Shown here in pieces: positions 46,001 to 54,705 of a DNA stretch of 64,000 nt. The position numbers and the translations under genes are program-made. The first letter of the stretch is position 1, and the number at the start of each line of letters is the position of its first letter. This stretch comes from Bin87 sp965204905 (GTDB lineage Bacteria; Chloroflexota; Dehalococcoidia; Lucifugimonadales; UBA3495): positions 1 through 64,000 of the forward strand of contig CBDBGA010000001.1 in assembly GCA_965204905.1 (NCBI GenBank), in the 5' to 3' direction. The notes beneath the pieces are model-generated. The model saw nothing but the letters and a program-made list of their open reading frames with translations, made no database searches and was not told where the DNA came from.

Positions 46001-46177
46001 AACCTCGCCGACTCTTCCGACTATGAGACCGAGCCCATCAACAACCCTGCCATGACGACCACTCAAATCGCTCAGATCAATGATCTGACGCAAGGTGTTG
46101 AGTACCTCATCTTCGTCGCGGCTTTCGATGCTGACGGCTTTGAGCTCTCAGAGTTCGTGAAGATCACGGCCGAATAG
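43004..46177 (+). CDS. Secreted multi-FN3 protein
   Basis: The 1057-residue protein begins MSRKTRKLIWAAPLMAVFAV, a signal peptide ending near TGAQAQ. It then has about six fibronectin type III domains, each with the W-x-AP..G..I-x-GYKIER and Y-x-YRVxAIN pattern, one cadherin/Ig-like domain (DPVAND..VSGYFSDADGDDLT), then two more FN3-like domains with an insertion containing cysteines. It should be an extracellular adhesive protein. It shares its N-terminus and leader with the next two genes, forming a paralogous secreted set. Confidence 0.85.
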   Translation: MSRKTRKLIWAAPLMAVFAVIGALAMFAAQTPTGAQAQDAQEMLGPPQSLMATPDGRNVIELQWMAPATSPEAVTAYRIDKSKDGTVWMELVPASAGLQDTFYDHTGLDPGDTMYYRVFAVYGTKKGEGEPSETASATTDAATAPGKPTGLSLAGGTPSDVSGIAVTWVAPSDDGGSPITGYKIERLKDGDDTWMTAKADTGTTALTYQDMGLRSSTQYHYRVSAINKVGTGMPSDSEDATTGESTTAPASPTGLTAQGTNSAVTLHWLAPGDPGGDPVSGYKLERSVDSTSGTPDWTVIPTTGIRTSHFVGGAFSSAELPWHYRVTPMSAEAGDGLPTSALIVGPPDPATHGPAQSLRARSDTPLKIKVSWRAATGSSADTSTAYRVDYSTDGRIWKAATGTDTGTGTVTTTFDATSQRFIYEDTGLKIGEKRYYRVIAITGSVLHQVTNVVSGTAGTTDKPGKPTGLEFTTTPPTANTITLAWVAPTDTTGGSPITGYKIERSPNGTSWTTIVANTGLTDDITVDCVAATPCTYADKNLPANTQYYYRVSTINAGRTGDASATANTKTAAASALGLPTGLVALDRGTSVDLYWVSPGDADGAPVTGYKIEVSVNGGTTWTTVVANTMSRVTMYTHTGLTTLTGDNKRMYRVTAISSVGSSAPSMSDTAGPGGMVNTDPVANDMTIDPVTVMVGMSSDAMDVSGYFSDADGDDLTYSAGSSDEMVATAAIPDGSNMLTITGVAEGTATVTVTASDGMGGTDATRTIMVTVEAANAAPDAPVSLSATAVSDTQIDLSWDAPANAGSSAITHYIIERRYDGDMMGDIPSDGYSGTDGANRSFAFSNAMEWWETLNCKGMLAAAGSDETPAAEGEEKSADEMMYCGHFLNTEPSNVTDSAHELSDDAKAAVEALFAKRYVITDDTMTMYSDEGLMPDTAYTYRVSAVNSFGRSSWSAADTATTEMALMAPSIVSTNPVGSGLVTVTWTSVDGAAGYTILAINLADSSDYETEPINNPAMTTTQIAQINDLTQGVEYLIFVAAFDADGFELSEFVKITAE

Positions 46178-46244
46178 ACACTGCCATCCATATGGCAAGC
46201 CTGGAGCTCTGGGTCGGCTCGACCCGGAGCCCAGGTAATAAGAA

Positions 46245-46270
46245 GACAATCTCAAAGGAGATTACCGCAA
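46245..46270 (+). promoter_or_regulatory. Leader hairpin with ribosome site, copy 2
   Basis: GACAATCTCAAAGGAGATTA lies 7-10 bases before the ATG at 46271; AATCTC can pair with GAGATT around AAAG and hide the GGAG. Confidence 0.7.
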
Positions 46271-48937
46271 ATGACTTACAAAACCAGAAAGCGCATCTGG
46301 CCGGTGGCTGTGGTGTCGCTGGCGGTGTTTGGGTTGCTGGCGGCCGCGGTGGCCCTGTACGTGGTGCCCACGCAACCGGCCCAGGCGCACGGCTGCGATG
46401 AGGCAGACGCATTGGCCCAGGCGCAGTGCATTACCGACCACGAGGGCGCCGGCCTCGACCACAACTCGGAGCACGAGCACGACCCTAACCAACCGCCGGT
46501 CCTGACGGGCACCCGGTTGTCCGACGTGTCGCTGCGCATCCCCAGTCAGTCGGACCCCATTGACGCCTCGGTGGCGTTCAGCGACCCGGATGAGGACGAC
46601 GTACTGACCTACGCCGCAGTGTCTAACGACACCGGCGTCGCCACTGTCAGCATTGACGCGGACAGCGGTATGATGGTCATCAGCACCGGCACGGTCCGGG
46701 GCCAAGCGACAATCACCGTCACCGCCACCGACGAATCTGACGCCAGCGTGTCGATCACCTTGTCGGTGCGGGTGTCGGAAGGGTACACCCTTACCGCCGT
46801 TCCAATGCGAGACCCGGCAAACCCCACCATCTACGTGGTTGAGGATTTGGGAGAATACACCGCCAAATTCAGCGTCATGGTGGGCGGCTCCAATGATGAC
46901 GTCACCGTCACCATCACCGCCCGGGTACCTGAAACAGGCGGCATTACCGTCACGGACTCCAACGGACTGCTGGGCGCAGGGTTCAACCAGGAAGACGACC
47001 TGGAAGGCTCGCTGACCATCAAGAAGGAGGACGACGACGATTCCCGCGCCTTTGAAATCGAGGGCGCCTGCGGGACGGAGGGCGCCATTGTCACCATCAC
47101 GGTCGAAGACGACGACCTGGACGAGGTGGCCAAGGGCTACATCCTCTGTAAAGAACAGCCGGCTTCGGTCACGCCCGGACCCGACGACACCCGCTCCGAC
47201 CTCTTCACGGTAGCCAGCTACGGCGACTGGGAATTCGACGTCGTAACCGACGGCTTCATTCTCGATGTCACCAATGGCAACGAGCACATGGTCAACGGTC
47301 ACCACAACGAGACGGGCTTGCTCAGCCGTGACGAGCCGGTCATCCACACTGCTTACACCCTGGGCGTGAGCAACATGGAGACGTTGCGGGACATGCCCAA
47401 CGGGTCGCCGCGTCGCGTCAAAACCGATGACGATCTGACCCGTCAGCAAAAGAACGCCGACGTGGAAGAGGGACAGCGCACCATCGAGGTGCTCGTGGGC
47501 CAGCCCAACGTACAGCTGACCGTCACTTCCAAGGAAGCAAGCCCGGCCTACATCCGGTTCCTGGACAAGGACATGCAGCCCTTCGGCACCGACTTGGACG
47601 AAGAGCTCGCGGAGCGGGGCGCCGACGTGGTGGGCCTGGACAGCCAGGGCCGCCTGGCGCTGAACAACCGGGTGGCGCTGTCCGCGGCGAAAGCCCTGGC
47701 CTATGACCAGTACTCCATCAAGACCCCCGACATCGTTGAGGGCCAGTCGATCGGCAATTCGTACCTGGTCGGCGCGGCCAGCGCAATGGATGCGAACGGG
47801 GATTACATCAAAGACTACAATCAGGGGGCCTTCCGGTTCTTCAACCCCTGCCCCGTGGAGCTCGGCGTAGATCACGAATTCTACGTGCAGGTGTACGAAT
47901 CCACCGGGAAGTACCTGGAGACCACGGAGAAGATCGACTGTGTGCCTTCGCCGCGGCCTGGTCCGACGGGACTGGAGTTCACGATCGACAGCGAGGTCGC
48001 TAGGCAAGGCGTACTGACCTTCGAGCCGGCGCTCAACTCCGTCGGTCACACCGTCCTGCTGATCGACGCCCACAATCGCAACATTGTGGAAAGCGTCACT
48101 GCCCTCGACTCCATGTTTAACGCTGACACCGGCCTGTACACAGTCACGTTCGACAACCTGAACAACGGCTGGACCTACCACATCGTGGTGTTGGCCGAAG
48201 GCGTGGCCTCGCAGTACACTGCGCACGCCGTGCGGGACTATGGCGTGAGCTGGCTCGGTCAGAACGACGTGCCGCTGAGCACGGCTGCGCCCAACACCGG
48301 CGCCGGACACAACCTGTGCGAGGTCGAGGACGCCGAAATAACGGCGCTGCTGTCCAACTGCGACACCAACACGGCTCCCATGGCGGTCGGCAGTATTGCC
48401 GCCCAGACGGTAGCGGTTGGCGAAAGCCAGACGGTTGACGTCTCCGGAAGCTTCCGCGACGCCGACATGGGCGACATGCTGACTTACATGGCAATGTCCA
48501 GCAACACCGCTGTTGCTGGCGTCGAGGTTAGCGGCGCCATGGTGACCATCTCCGGCGTCTCGGTCGGTTCGGCCACCATCACCGTTACCGCCACCGACAT
48601 GCACGGCGAGATGGCCTCGCAGGCCATCATGGTCACGGTGGAAGCGGCTGCGCTTACCGCGCCGACCAACGTGCAGGGAAGTAACGTGGGAGCCGTGGTA
48701 ACCATCACCTGGGAGGGCGGAGAAAACGCCGCCACCTTCACGGTTGCGCTGATTCGCCAGGATAACGGCGTCTGGGACATTCCCAACGCAGTGTACGACG
48801 CCGGCGTCTCCGGCAGTCCCCACACGGTCAATATGGCGACCCGGCCGGCTGGCTCCTACCACGTCTTCGTGGTTGCCGGCGATGGCGCGGACGAGTGGAC
48901 CGACTGGGTATCCGGTTCGGTGAACTACCAGCCGTAG
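46271..48937 (+). CDS. Secreted cadherin/Ig-like protein
   Basis: The 888-residue protein starts MTYKTRKRIWPVAVVSLAVF, a signal peptide ending near QPAQAHG, then a His-rich segment (GLDHNSEHEHDPNQPP). A cadherin-like unit follows (SLRIPSQSDPIDASVAFSDP). The middle has a region with several cysteines (IEGACGTEG, YILCKEQ, FNPCPVE) of no family I know. Near the C-terminus are a second cadherin-like unit (VSGSFRDADMGDMLTYMAMS) and an FN3-like end. Probably cell-surface or released. Confidence 0.8.
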   Translation: MTYKTRKRIWPVAVVSLAVFGLLAAAVALYVVPTQPAQAHGCDEADALAQAQCITDHEGAGLDHNSEHEHDPNQPPVLTGTRLSDVSLRIPSQSDPIDASVAFSDPDEDDVLTYAAVSNDTGVATVSIDADSGMMVISTGTVRGQATITVTATDESDASVSITLSVRVSEGYTLTAVPMRDPANPTIYVVEDLGEYTAKFSVMVGGSNDDVTVTITARVPETGGITVTDSNGLLGAGFNQEDDLEGSLTIKKEDDDDSRAFEIEGACGTEGAIVTITVEDDDLDEVAKGYILCKEQPASVTPGPDDTRSDLFTVASYGDWEFDVVTDGFILDVTNGNEHMVNGHHNETGLLSRDEPVIHTAYTLGVSNMETLRDMPNGSPRRVKTDDDLTRQQKNADVEEGQRTIEVLVGQPNVQLTVTSKEASPAYIRFLDKDMQPFGTDLDEELAERGADVVGLDSQGRLALNNRVALSAAKALAYDQYSIKTPDIVEGQSIGNSYLVGAASAMDANGDYIKDYNQGAFRFFNPCPVELGVDHEFYVQVYESTGKYLETTEKIDCVPSPRPGPTGLEFTIDSEVARQGVLTFEPALNSVGHTVLLIDAHNRNIVESVTALDSMFNADTGLYTVTFDNLNNGWTYHIVVLAEGVASQYTAHAVRDYGVSWLGQNDVPLSTAAPNTGAGHNLCEVEDAEITALLSNCDTNTAPMAVGSIAAQTVAVGESQTVDVSGSFRDADMGDMLTYMAMSSNTAVAGVEVSGAMVTISGVSVGSATITVTATDMHGEMASQAIMVTVEAAALTAPTNVQGSNVGAVVTITWEGGENAATFTVALIRQDNGVWDIPNAVYDAGVSGSPHTVNMATRPAGSYHVFVVAGDGADEWTDWVSGSVNYQP

Positions 48938-49012
48938 CTCGTCGCTGCGAACCGGACAGCCAACAATGTTGCCGGAGCGTTTGACGCAAGCAACGCTCTG
49001 GCGACGCCAACC

Positions 49013-49038
49013 GACAATCTCAAAGGAGATTCAGTCAA
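49013..49038 (+). promoter_or_regulatory. Leader hairpin with ribosome site, copy 3
   Basis: GACAATCTCAAAGGAGATTC before the ATG at 49039 is identical to copy 2 over 19 bases. Confidence 0.7.
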
Positions 49039-51741
49039 ATGAGTAACAAAACCAGAAAGCGCATCTGGCCGGTGTCGCTGATGGCAGCGATAGCCGCTGT
49101 CGCGATGCTGGCGGTTGTGGCGGCCACGGTCTGGACGCCGGGCGCTGCCCAGGCGCAAGCCCCGGTCGTTGGGCCGGGTGGCCTGCAGGCCACTGCCGAC
49201 AGCGATTCCCAGATCACGCTGACGTGGAACGCCGGCCTGGGCCATACCACCTACGAGCTACAGCGCAGTGGCGGCGGCCCATTCGGCGGCGGCTACACCA
49301 CTGTGTCGAACGCCATCGCCGTCAACGCCACGACCTACCAGGACACCGGTCTTGACGCCAACACCAGGTACACCTACCGGGTGCGCGGCGTGAGTGCCGG
49401 CGGCGAAACGGCCTGGTCCAACGAAGCCTCGGCGACGACGAATGCCGCGACGATTGACCCCACCGAACCTGTGGCCGGAGCTATTACCAGCTCGTCCACC
49501 AGCGCCGGCGCAGGGACTGAGGTGAAAGTTGTCATCGACAGTTTCCCTCACAACGCGACGGCCGGCAGTTCCGTGGTACTGTACCTGGAGGACGACTACC
49601 AGGTGCCTGATTCCATCGATAAGGACAACGTGTACTTCACGGTGAAGAACGCCGACGGCACCGATCCGGACGCTGACCAGAACGGCGGCGGCCGGGTCTA
49701 TATCACAGACCCCATCGAAGTCAACGACGACAATCACTTCGGCGGCGACGATGACTGGGACATCAGGGTATTCATCCCCGACATGAACGATGCCGACGAC
49801 ACCCCCTACAACGGCCCCGAGGCCGGTCAGAAGGTAACTTTGACCTTCACCAAGGCCGCTGGCATCAAGAATCCCACCGAAGCCCACGACAGCAAAAACG
49901 ATTATGCCGATGGCTTCAAGGCCAGCTATGCGGTGCTCGACGCCGACGACAGTGTCCCGGACGCCCCTGAGGGCAACACGGTGGACGACCTGATCGTCAA
50001 GGCCAAGATTTCGCTCTCCGACGAGGACAATTCCCGCGGCTACGAGCTGACCGTTACCGGCTCCGGCTTCAACAACGGCACCTCGGCCGGCGTGTACGTC
50101 CTCAACCGCATGCCTGCCGGTGATACCGACCTGGCAAAGGCTCAGGACGTCATTGCCAACGGCATCCTCGTCGGCGACGCCGAAGTTGGCGGTGACGACA
50201 AGGCTGCGGTGACATTTGAGGTAACCGTGCCCACCTTCATGGCCGGCGACGGAAACTACATCGTCATGGTGGACGGCGAAGGGCGAGCGTCCTTCGACGA
50301 CATCGAGCAGTTCGAGCTGGAACCCTCCATCCGCGTGGTTCCCAGCACCGTTTCCGCCGGCGACACCGTCAATGTGTTCGCACAGGACTTCCCGACGGTT
50401 AACGCTAGTTTCGACTCCTCCGCCTTCAAGCTGGCGGGCCAGACCATGTTCAACGGTCGGTCCATCGGCGCTACCGGTGATGGTATCGGCAGGGACCACT
50501 CGGCGACTGCTACCTTCGTGGTTCCCGGCGGGCTCAAGGGCATCGTTCGGGTGGACGCCAAGTGGGGCGACACCAGTGAAAATACCAAGATCACCATCGC
50601 TCCGTCCTCGCTCACGCTGAGCAAGGAAGAAGTGTCGGCCAACGAGAGCATCACCATCCGCGGCAGCGGCTTCGGCGACGGCGCCGGATGCTTGGAATCT
50701 GCCACCATCAGCGGCGCCGAGTTGGTGCTGATCAGTGACGACGATGTGTCCGGCACGGACTGTATCGACGTTGAGGTATCCTCCGCCGGACAGTTCGCTG
50801 CCACCGTGGCCATATGGTCCGATGGCAGTACCAACCCGGCCCTCACCCCGGGCACCCACACCATCGAAGTGAAGGACGACGAAGGCTTCACCGGCTCTGC
50901 CACCATCGTTATCAAGGAACCGACCCTCATGGTTAGCCCTGACGTGGCCGGCCCCCGCGACTACATCACCATCTCCGGTACCAACTGGCCGGTGGAGAAT
51001 GATGAGGGTGGCAACATCGAGGAGGTGAAGATCGACATCGGCAACGGCCTCGACGACGAGGATGCCGACCCCGACGCCAGCGGCCGCTGGTCCGTAACCT
51101 ACCGGGTTGATGGCGATGTCACCATCCCATCCACCGTTCAGGTGAAGGCTACCTACGGCGAAGGCAGTGAGATCGTTGAGGTCGCTTCCTTCAGCGTGCC
51201 GGCCGCTACCCTGACTGTTTCCCCGACGTCGGCCGGGCCCGGAGACACGGTCACCCTGTCTGCCACCGGATTCTCGCTGTTCGAGTCTGACATCGAGGTG
51301 AAAATTGGCAGCGTTCGGGTGAACGTGCCGGACGGAACCGTAACCGGGCGTGACGGCGAAATTGAAGGACTGGAAGTCATCGTGCCCGCACTGGACCCGG
51401 CGCTGTACACCGTACAGTTGAAGGTTGACGAGACGGTTACGATAGGCGAGTTGACGGTGCTGGACGACTCGGTGGCCGGCACTGCTACCGCACTGCCTGA
51501 CGCCGTTTCCGACCTGGGCGACAACCTGGAAGCCATCTTCCACTTCAACAACACCAGCAAGGAGTGGACCTTCTACGACCCGCGTCCTGAGTTCGCCGAC
51601 CTCAACACGTTGAACGAGCTCAACTCCGGCCAGCCCTACTGGATTCTGGTCGGCGAGAGCCAGGAAGGTGTGAACTGGAACAACCGCCTGGTCAACTTCA
51701 CCTGCGCCGCCGACGACTGCTGGAACCTGGAAATCTGGTAA
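49039..51741 (+). CDS. Secreted FN3 plus IPT-like repeat protein
   Basis: The 900-residue protein begins MSNKTRKRIWPVSLMAAIAA with a signal peptide ending near AAQAQA. One FN3 domain (~35-125) is followed by a domain with acidic, possibly Ca-binding loops (DPDADQNGGG, NDDNHFGGDDDWD). Several ~90-residue beta units then start like ISLSDEDNSRGYELTVTGSG, ITIAPSSLTLSKEEVSANES or LTVSPTSAGPGDTVTLSATG, as in IPT/TIG-like folds. The C-terminus (FHFNNTSKEWTFYDPRPEFA) may be a separate small domain. An outer-layer protein, possibly S-layer-like, is my best guess. Confidence 0.78.
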   Translation: MSNKTRKRIWPVSLMAAIAAVAMLAVVAATVWTPGAAQAQAPVVGPGGLQATADSDSQITLTWNAGLGHTTYELQRSGGGPFGGGYTTVSNAIAVNATTYQDTGLDANTRYTYRVRGVSAGGETAWSNEASATTNAATIDPTEPVAGAITSSSTSAGAGTEVKVVIDSFPHNATAGSSVVLYLEDDYQVPDSIDKDNVYFTVKNADGTDPDADQNGGGRVYITDPIEVNDDNHFGGDDDWDIRVFIPDMNDADDTPYNGPEAGQKVTLTFTKAAGIKNPTEAHDSKNDYADGFKASYAVLDADDSVPDAPEGNTVDDLIVKAKISLSDEDNSRGYELTVTGSGFNNGTSAGVYVLNRMPAGDTDLAKAQDVIANGILVGDAEVGGDDKAAVTFEVTVPTFMAGDGNYIVMVDGEGRASFDDIEQFELEPSIRVVPSTVSAGDTVNVFAQDFPTVNASFDSSAFKLAGQTMFNGRSIGATGDGIGRDHSATATFVVPGGLKGIVRVDAKWGDTSENTKITIAPSSLTLSKEEVSANESITIRGSGFGDGAGCLESATISGAELVLISDDDVSGTDCIDVEVSSAGQFAATVAIWSDGSTNPALTPGTHTIEVKDDEGFTGSATIVIKEPTLMVSPDVAGPRDYITISGTNWPVENDEGGNIEEVKIDIGNGLDDEDADPDASGRWSVTYRVDGDVTIPSTVQVKATYGEGSEIVEVASFSVPAATLTVSPTSAGPGDTVTLSATGFSLFESDIEVKIGSVRVNVPDGTVTGRDGEIEGLEVIVPALDPALYTVQLKVDETVTIGELTVLDDSVAGTATALPDAVSDLGDNLEAIFHFNNTSKEWTFYDPRPEFADLNTLNELNSGQPYWILVGESQEGVNWNNRLVNFTCAADDCWNLEIW

Positions 51742-51889
51742 ACGCCCCGTAGGGGCGGGTCTCAGACCTGCCTCTACGCCGGCCCACCTAATCAAAAGGC
51801 AATAGCAGCCAACAGCGAGAAAAGGCCCTCATCCGCCTAAGCCATAGCCGACGGCGGATGAGGAACACCCAAAAGCAGGAGCAAATGAT
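51742..51889. terminator. Intergenic hairpin after the IPT-like gene
   Basis: GGCGGGTCT-CAG-ACCTGCC and GCCCCGTAGGGGC form adjacent stems just after the stop. No T-run follows. It may be a REP-type element that also stabilises the mRNA end. Confidence 0.4.
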
Positions 51890-52594
51890 ATGAAGAGAAT
51901 AGGAGCATTGGCGGCTGCGGGGCTCATCGCCCTGCTGCTGGCGTTGCCCCTGGGCCTGGTTTGGGCCCAGGACGGAGCGCCCAGCGCCAACCTGCCGCCA
52001 GCATTCCTCTTTGGCACCGCCATGGCCGACGGCCTGCCGGTAGGCCAGGGCACCATGATCGTTGCCATGGCCGGCGACCAGAAGGTCGGCTCCACCATGG
52101 TGATGGAGAACGGCAAGTTCGGCCCGCTGGAGCTGATGCAGCCCGCCGGCGGCGAGAACATGGTCAGTTTCATGGTCGGCGACCGCACGTCCGAGTACAT
52201 GTACGAGTGGATGTCCGGCGGCCGCGAGATCGTCATGCTGGACGCCAATTTGACCGGCAGCATGATGATGCCTGAAGTGTCAGACGGCCCTCCGGGCCCT
52301 CCGGGCCCTCCGGGCGTCCCTGGCCCCGCCGGTAGGGACGGAGCCGCCGGCCCCGCCGGCGCTGACGGCGCCCAGGGTCCCACCGGCCCCGCCGGTTCCG
52401 CCGGCGCTGACGGCGCCCAGGGTCCCCAGGGCGTGGCCGGGCCTCCCGGCCCTCCGGGTCCCGCTGGCCCCGGTGGCGCAGTCGGCCCCGCCGGCGCGCC
52501 CAGCAGCATGGGCATCATCGCCCTCATCGTGGCCATCGTCGCTGCGGTCATCGCAGTGGTGGCGGTCGTGATGGCGCGACGCACCGCCCAATAG
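51890..52594 (+). CDS. Collagen-like membrane-anchored surface protein
   Basis: The 234-residue protein has a signal peptide (MKRIGALAAAGLIALLLALP), a ~110-residue beta-rich head (PPAFLFGTAMADGLPVGQGT, MIVAMAGDQKVGSTMVMENG), about 25 Gly-x-y triplets (GPPGPPGPPGVPGPAG, GAAGPAGADGAQGPTG) and a C-terminal membrane helix ending in basic residues. It should form a trimeric stalk at the cell surface. AGGAGC precedes the ATG. The codons in the triplet part are very GC-rich and repetitive. Confidence 0.88.
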   Translation: MKRIGALAAAGLIALLLALPLGLVWAQDGAPSANLPPAFLFGTAMADGLPVGQGTMIVAMAGDQKVGSTMVMENGKFGPLELMQPAGGENMVSFMVGDRTSEYMYEWMSGGREIVMLDANLTGSMMMPEVSDGPPGPPGPPGVPGPAGRDGAAGPAGADGAQGPTGPAGSAGADGAQGPQGVAGPPGPPGPAGPGGAVGPAGAPSSMGIIALIVAIVAAVIAVVAVVMARRTAQ

Positions 52595-52703
52595 TCTGAG
52601 AAAGTGCGTTGCCGTGGCACCATACGCGAGCACCTGAGTCGGACTGTCAGGGTTGCCGAAAGGTAGAAGCCCATCATACTGGGACTGCGGCTACGTAAGG
52701 ACA

Positions 52704-52739
52704 GCGGGGCGGCGATATTCGCCGCCCCGCTATTTATTT
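52704..52739 (+). terminator. Strong rho-independent-type terminator
   Basis: GCGGGGCGGCGA pairs perfectly with TCGCCGCCCCGC around TAT and is followed by TATTTATTT. It closes the collagen-like gene. Confidence 0.9.
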
Positions 52740-53010
52740 GGACGAGGCTCGGTTATTGCTCGAGATCCCGCGCCGTTTGGCTGAGCTGGCTCGCCAGTAT
52801 GGCACGAAAGAGGTGCTGTCCCCAATTCTTGAATCACTTAAATCCTTGCAAGATTGCCTGGAGCGTCCGCCATACTCTTCGTATGACGGATTTCTGCGGC
52901 AACGGCGGGCACTCCCTCCGTTGATAAACGTGCTGGCTGCCGCTGCGGGACCGTTCCCCCCGCACCTTGGGCTAGGGGTCTGTGGACAATTACAGCGTGG
53001 AACCCGGTAA
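52738..53010 (+). CDS. Doubtful 90-residue frame
   Basis: A TTG-started frame directly after the terminator reads MDEARLLLEIPRRLAELARQ then GTKEVLSPILESLKSLQDCL, helical in character. There is no ribosome site and no family. It may be a gene remnant. Confidence 0.25.
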   Translation: MDEARLLLEIPRRLAELARQYGTKEVLSPILESLKSLQDCLERPPYSSYDGFLRQRRALPPLINVLAAAAGPFPPHLGLGVCGQLQRGTR

Positions 53011-53049
53011 TGGGTAGATTTGGAAAGTGTGGGAGAGTGTGCCGCGGGT

Positions 53050-54414
53050 CTAATACTGTCCGGGATACTGCACGGAGTAGCCGTGGTTGCGTTCGAGGAC
53101 GACGGCGTTTTTGGCCTTGGTGCTACGCCAGCGCGGCTTGGTGATGGCTACTTTGTCGTTGCTGATGGAGCCGCGACCGTGGATACGCTTGCCGCTGTTC
53201 GTGTGGTAGAAGGCTACGTAGTCGCCAGTGGCGATGCCGTGTACGCGCTTGGCCCGTTTCTTGTGGCCCGGCGTAGGCGTCTGCCGCTGGATGTGCTTGG
53301 GCAGGCGGCAGTAGCGGCGGTAGCCTTTACCCCGTGGCGTGCCGTGCTTGTCGGGCATGACGCGCTGATAACCGCCCCGGCCGGTGGCTTCGATCCTGAT
53401 GGGTTCGTCTGGCAGGTAGCGCAGGTGGGTGGGGCAGCCGGTGACGGCTGCGTCGCCGTGGTGGGACTTCTCAATGCCGCATATACGTCGGCCAGCGGCG
53501 GTGCTGGCGGCACTGTGCTCAATGACTTTCCAGCCGGCGGCGCGTAGTTCCTTCAGCAGCCGGGGCAGGATCACGTTCAGGTGGGTCGCGGGAGCCAAAT
53601 CCTGGCCTAACTTGGCCTTGATGGCAGCCAACTTCTTGGGCTGGGTTTTCAGGAATAGTTCCAGTGGCTGATTGGCCTTGCGTTGGTTGCAGTGTTGGCA
53701 GGCGACGACGAGGTTGTCGAAGCGGTCGGCGCCGCCGCTGGCCTTGGGCACTACATGGTCCAGTTCCATCTTCACGCGGTTGCCGCCTTTGCCGCAGTAG
53801 CTGCATTTGCTACCATCGCGGTGGAAGACGGCGGCGCGGAGGTTGGTTTGGTACAACGGCCCTTGCTGGTACTCCACACCCTCTATATCAGGGTTGCGGA
53901 GCACTTGTGGGTCAAACACGGCGGTTTCGACGTGTATCTCTGTTATTGGCAGGAGCCTGCTGAGCCGGCCTACCCACGTCAGGGTGTTCTGCATACGCGA
54001 CAGCAGGCTGGGCGGCAGCCAGTCGTCGGGACGGGTACGGTTATCGAAGCGTGGTTCGCGGTATTGCAGTCGATAGCGACGGTTGCCGCGGTGCTGGGCC
54101 CGGTTAAGCATGCTGACCTTGATAGTATTACCACGGTGCTGCAACTCGATGACCATTAGGACGGAGCGTGCGCCGTCGGCGTGGTCGCGGGTGACGGCTA
54201 GGCCAGTGTACTCGGGGCCGGGGTCGGTGCGGAGTTGCAGTTTGGCGGCGTTCTTGAGTTTCGGGATTCTGGACTTGAAGAGTACGATGTAGCGGATGCC
54301 GGAGCGGTGCTGGAAGCGGGCCTTGTCGGCTTTGACAAGGCTCTTGGCCCGCCTGGGATGGCACGGGGCCAGTGGCCGGCCCTTGGTGGTCAATACGGGT
54401 ACGTAGTTTTCCAT
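53050..54414 (-). CDS. iscB: IscB OMEGA nuclease, second family
   Basis: The 454-residue protein has a PLMP-like start (GRPLAPCHPRRAKSLV), RuvC-I (LQLRTDPGPEYTGLAV, Asp64), a bridge helix (NRAQHRGNRRYRLQYREPRF), RuvC-II (TEIHVETAVFDPQ, Glu163), HNH with CSYC, MELDHVVP (Asp219, His220) and CQHC, and RuvC-III (IEKSHHGDAAVTG). All catalytic positions are present. It is only distantly like the IscB at 35051. It starts 291 bases after the stop of a TnpB with a changed catalytic residue on the same strand. Confidence 0.93.
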   Translation of the reverse strand: MENYVPVLTTKGRPLAPCHPRRAKSLVKADKARFQHRSGIRYIVLFKSRIPKLKNAAKLQLRTDPGPEYTGLAVTRDHADGARSVLMVIELQHRGNTIKVSMLNRAQHRGNRRYRLQYREPRFDNRTRPDDWLPPSLLSRMQNTLTWVGRLSRLLPITEIHVETAVFDPQVLRNPDIEGVEYQQGPLYQTNLRAAVFHRDGSKCSYCGKGGNRVKMELDHVVPKASGGADRFDNLVVACQHCNQRKANQPLELFLKTQPKKLAAIKAKLGQDLAPATHLNVILPRLLKELRAAGWKVIEHSAASTAAGRRICGIEKSHHGDAAVTGCPTHLRYLPDEPIRIEATGRGGYQRVMPDKHGTPRGKGYRRYCRLPKHIQRQTPTPGHKKRAKRVHGIATGDYVAFYHTNSGKRIHGRGSISNDKVAITKPRWRSTKAKNAVVLERNHGYSVQYPGQY

Positions 54415-54705
54415 GATGCTCTGTAGTGTCCGGCGATGGTTTGCCGGGCGTTTAGAGTTCCTCTCGCCAATGTCCTCTGGAGGATGTCCTACGCTGCCGC
54501 AGGACTGGAACCGGGGGTTGGGACGGTGTCTTGCTTACTCCCGCCGAGTGGTGTGGGCCACGCGGTAGGCCGGTGCTGTGCTTGGCTCTCACCAAACTGC
54601 GTGTCGGTCTGATTCCTTGACAGAGCCCGGAGCTGAGGTGGCACCCCGGGGTGTATGTATTGGTGAACCTCCAGTAGACTGAGTCCCGTATAGAGGCAGA
54701 AGCTG
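54415..54705 (-). ncRNA. Predicted guide RNA region shared by TnpB and IscB
   Basis: This 291-base noncoding interval is both the 3' flank of tnpB, where TnpB guide RNAs arise, and the 5' leader of iscB, where omega RNAs arise. On the minus strand it has GCCTCTATACGGG (54697-54685) only 9 bases after the tnpB stop and GACATTGGCGAG (54474-54463), both shared in order with the other IscB leader. Stems TCCTGC..GCAGGA-type and CGCCCGGC..GCCGG are visible. An IscB guide 5' of the scaffold would fall inside the tnpB 3' end. Confidence 0.6.

Noticed and set aside
46262..48862. Long minus-strand frame of 866 codons
   Set aside because: Antisense shadow of the secreted cadherin-like gene.
49258..51795. 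Long minus-strand frame of 845 codons
   Set aside because: Antisense shadow of the FN3/IPT-like gene; composition follows the opposite strand.
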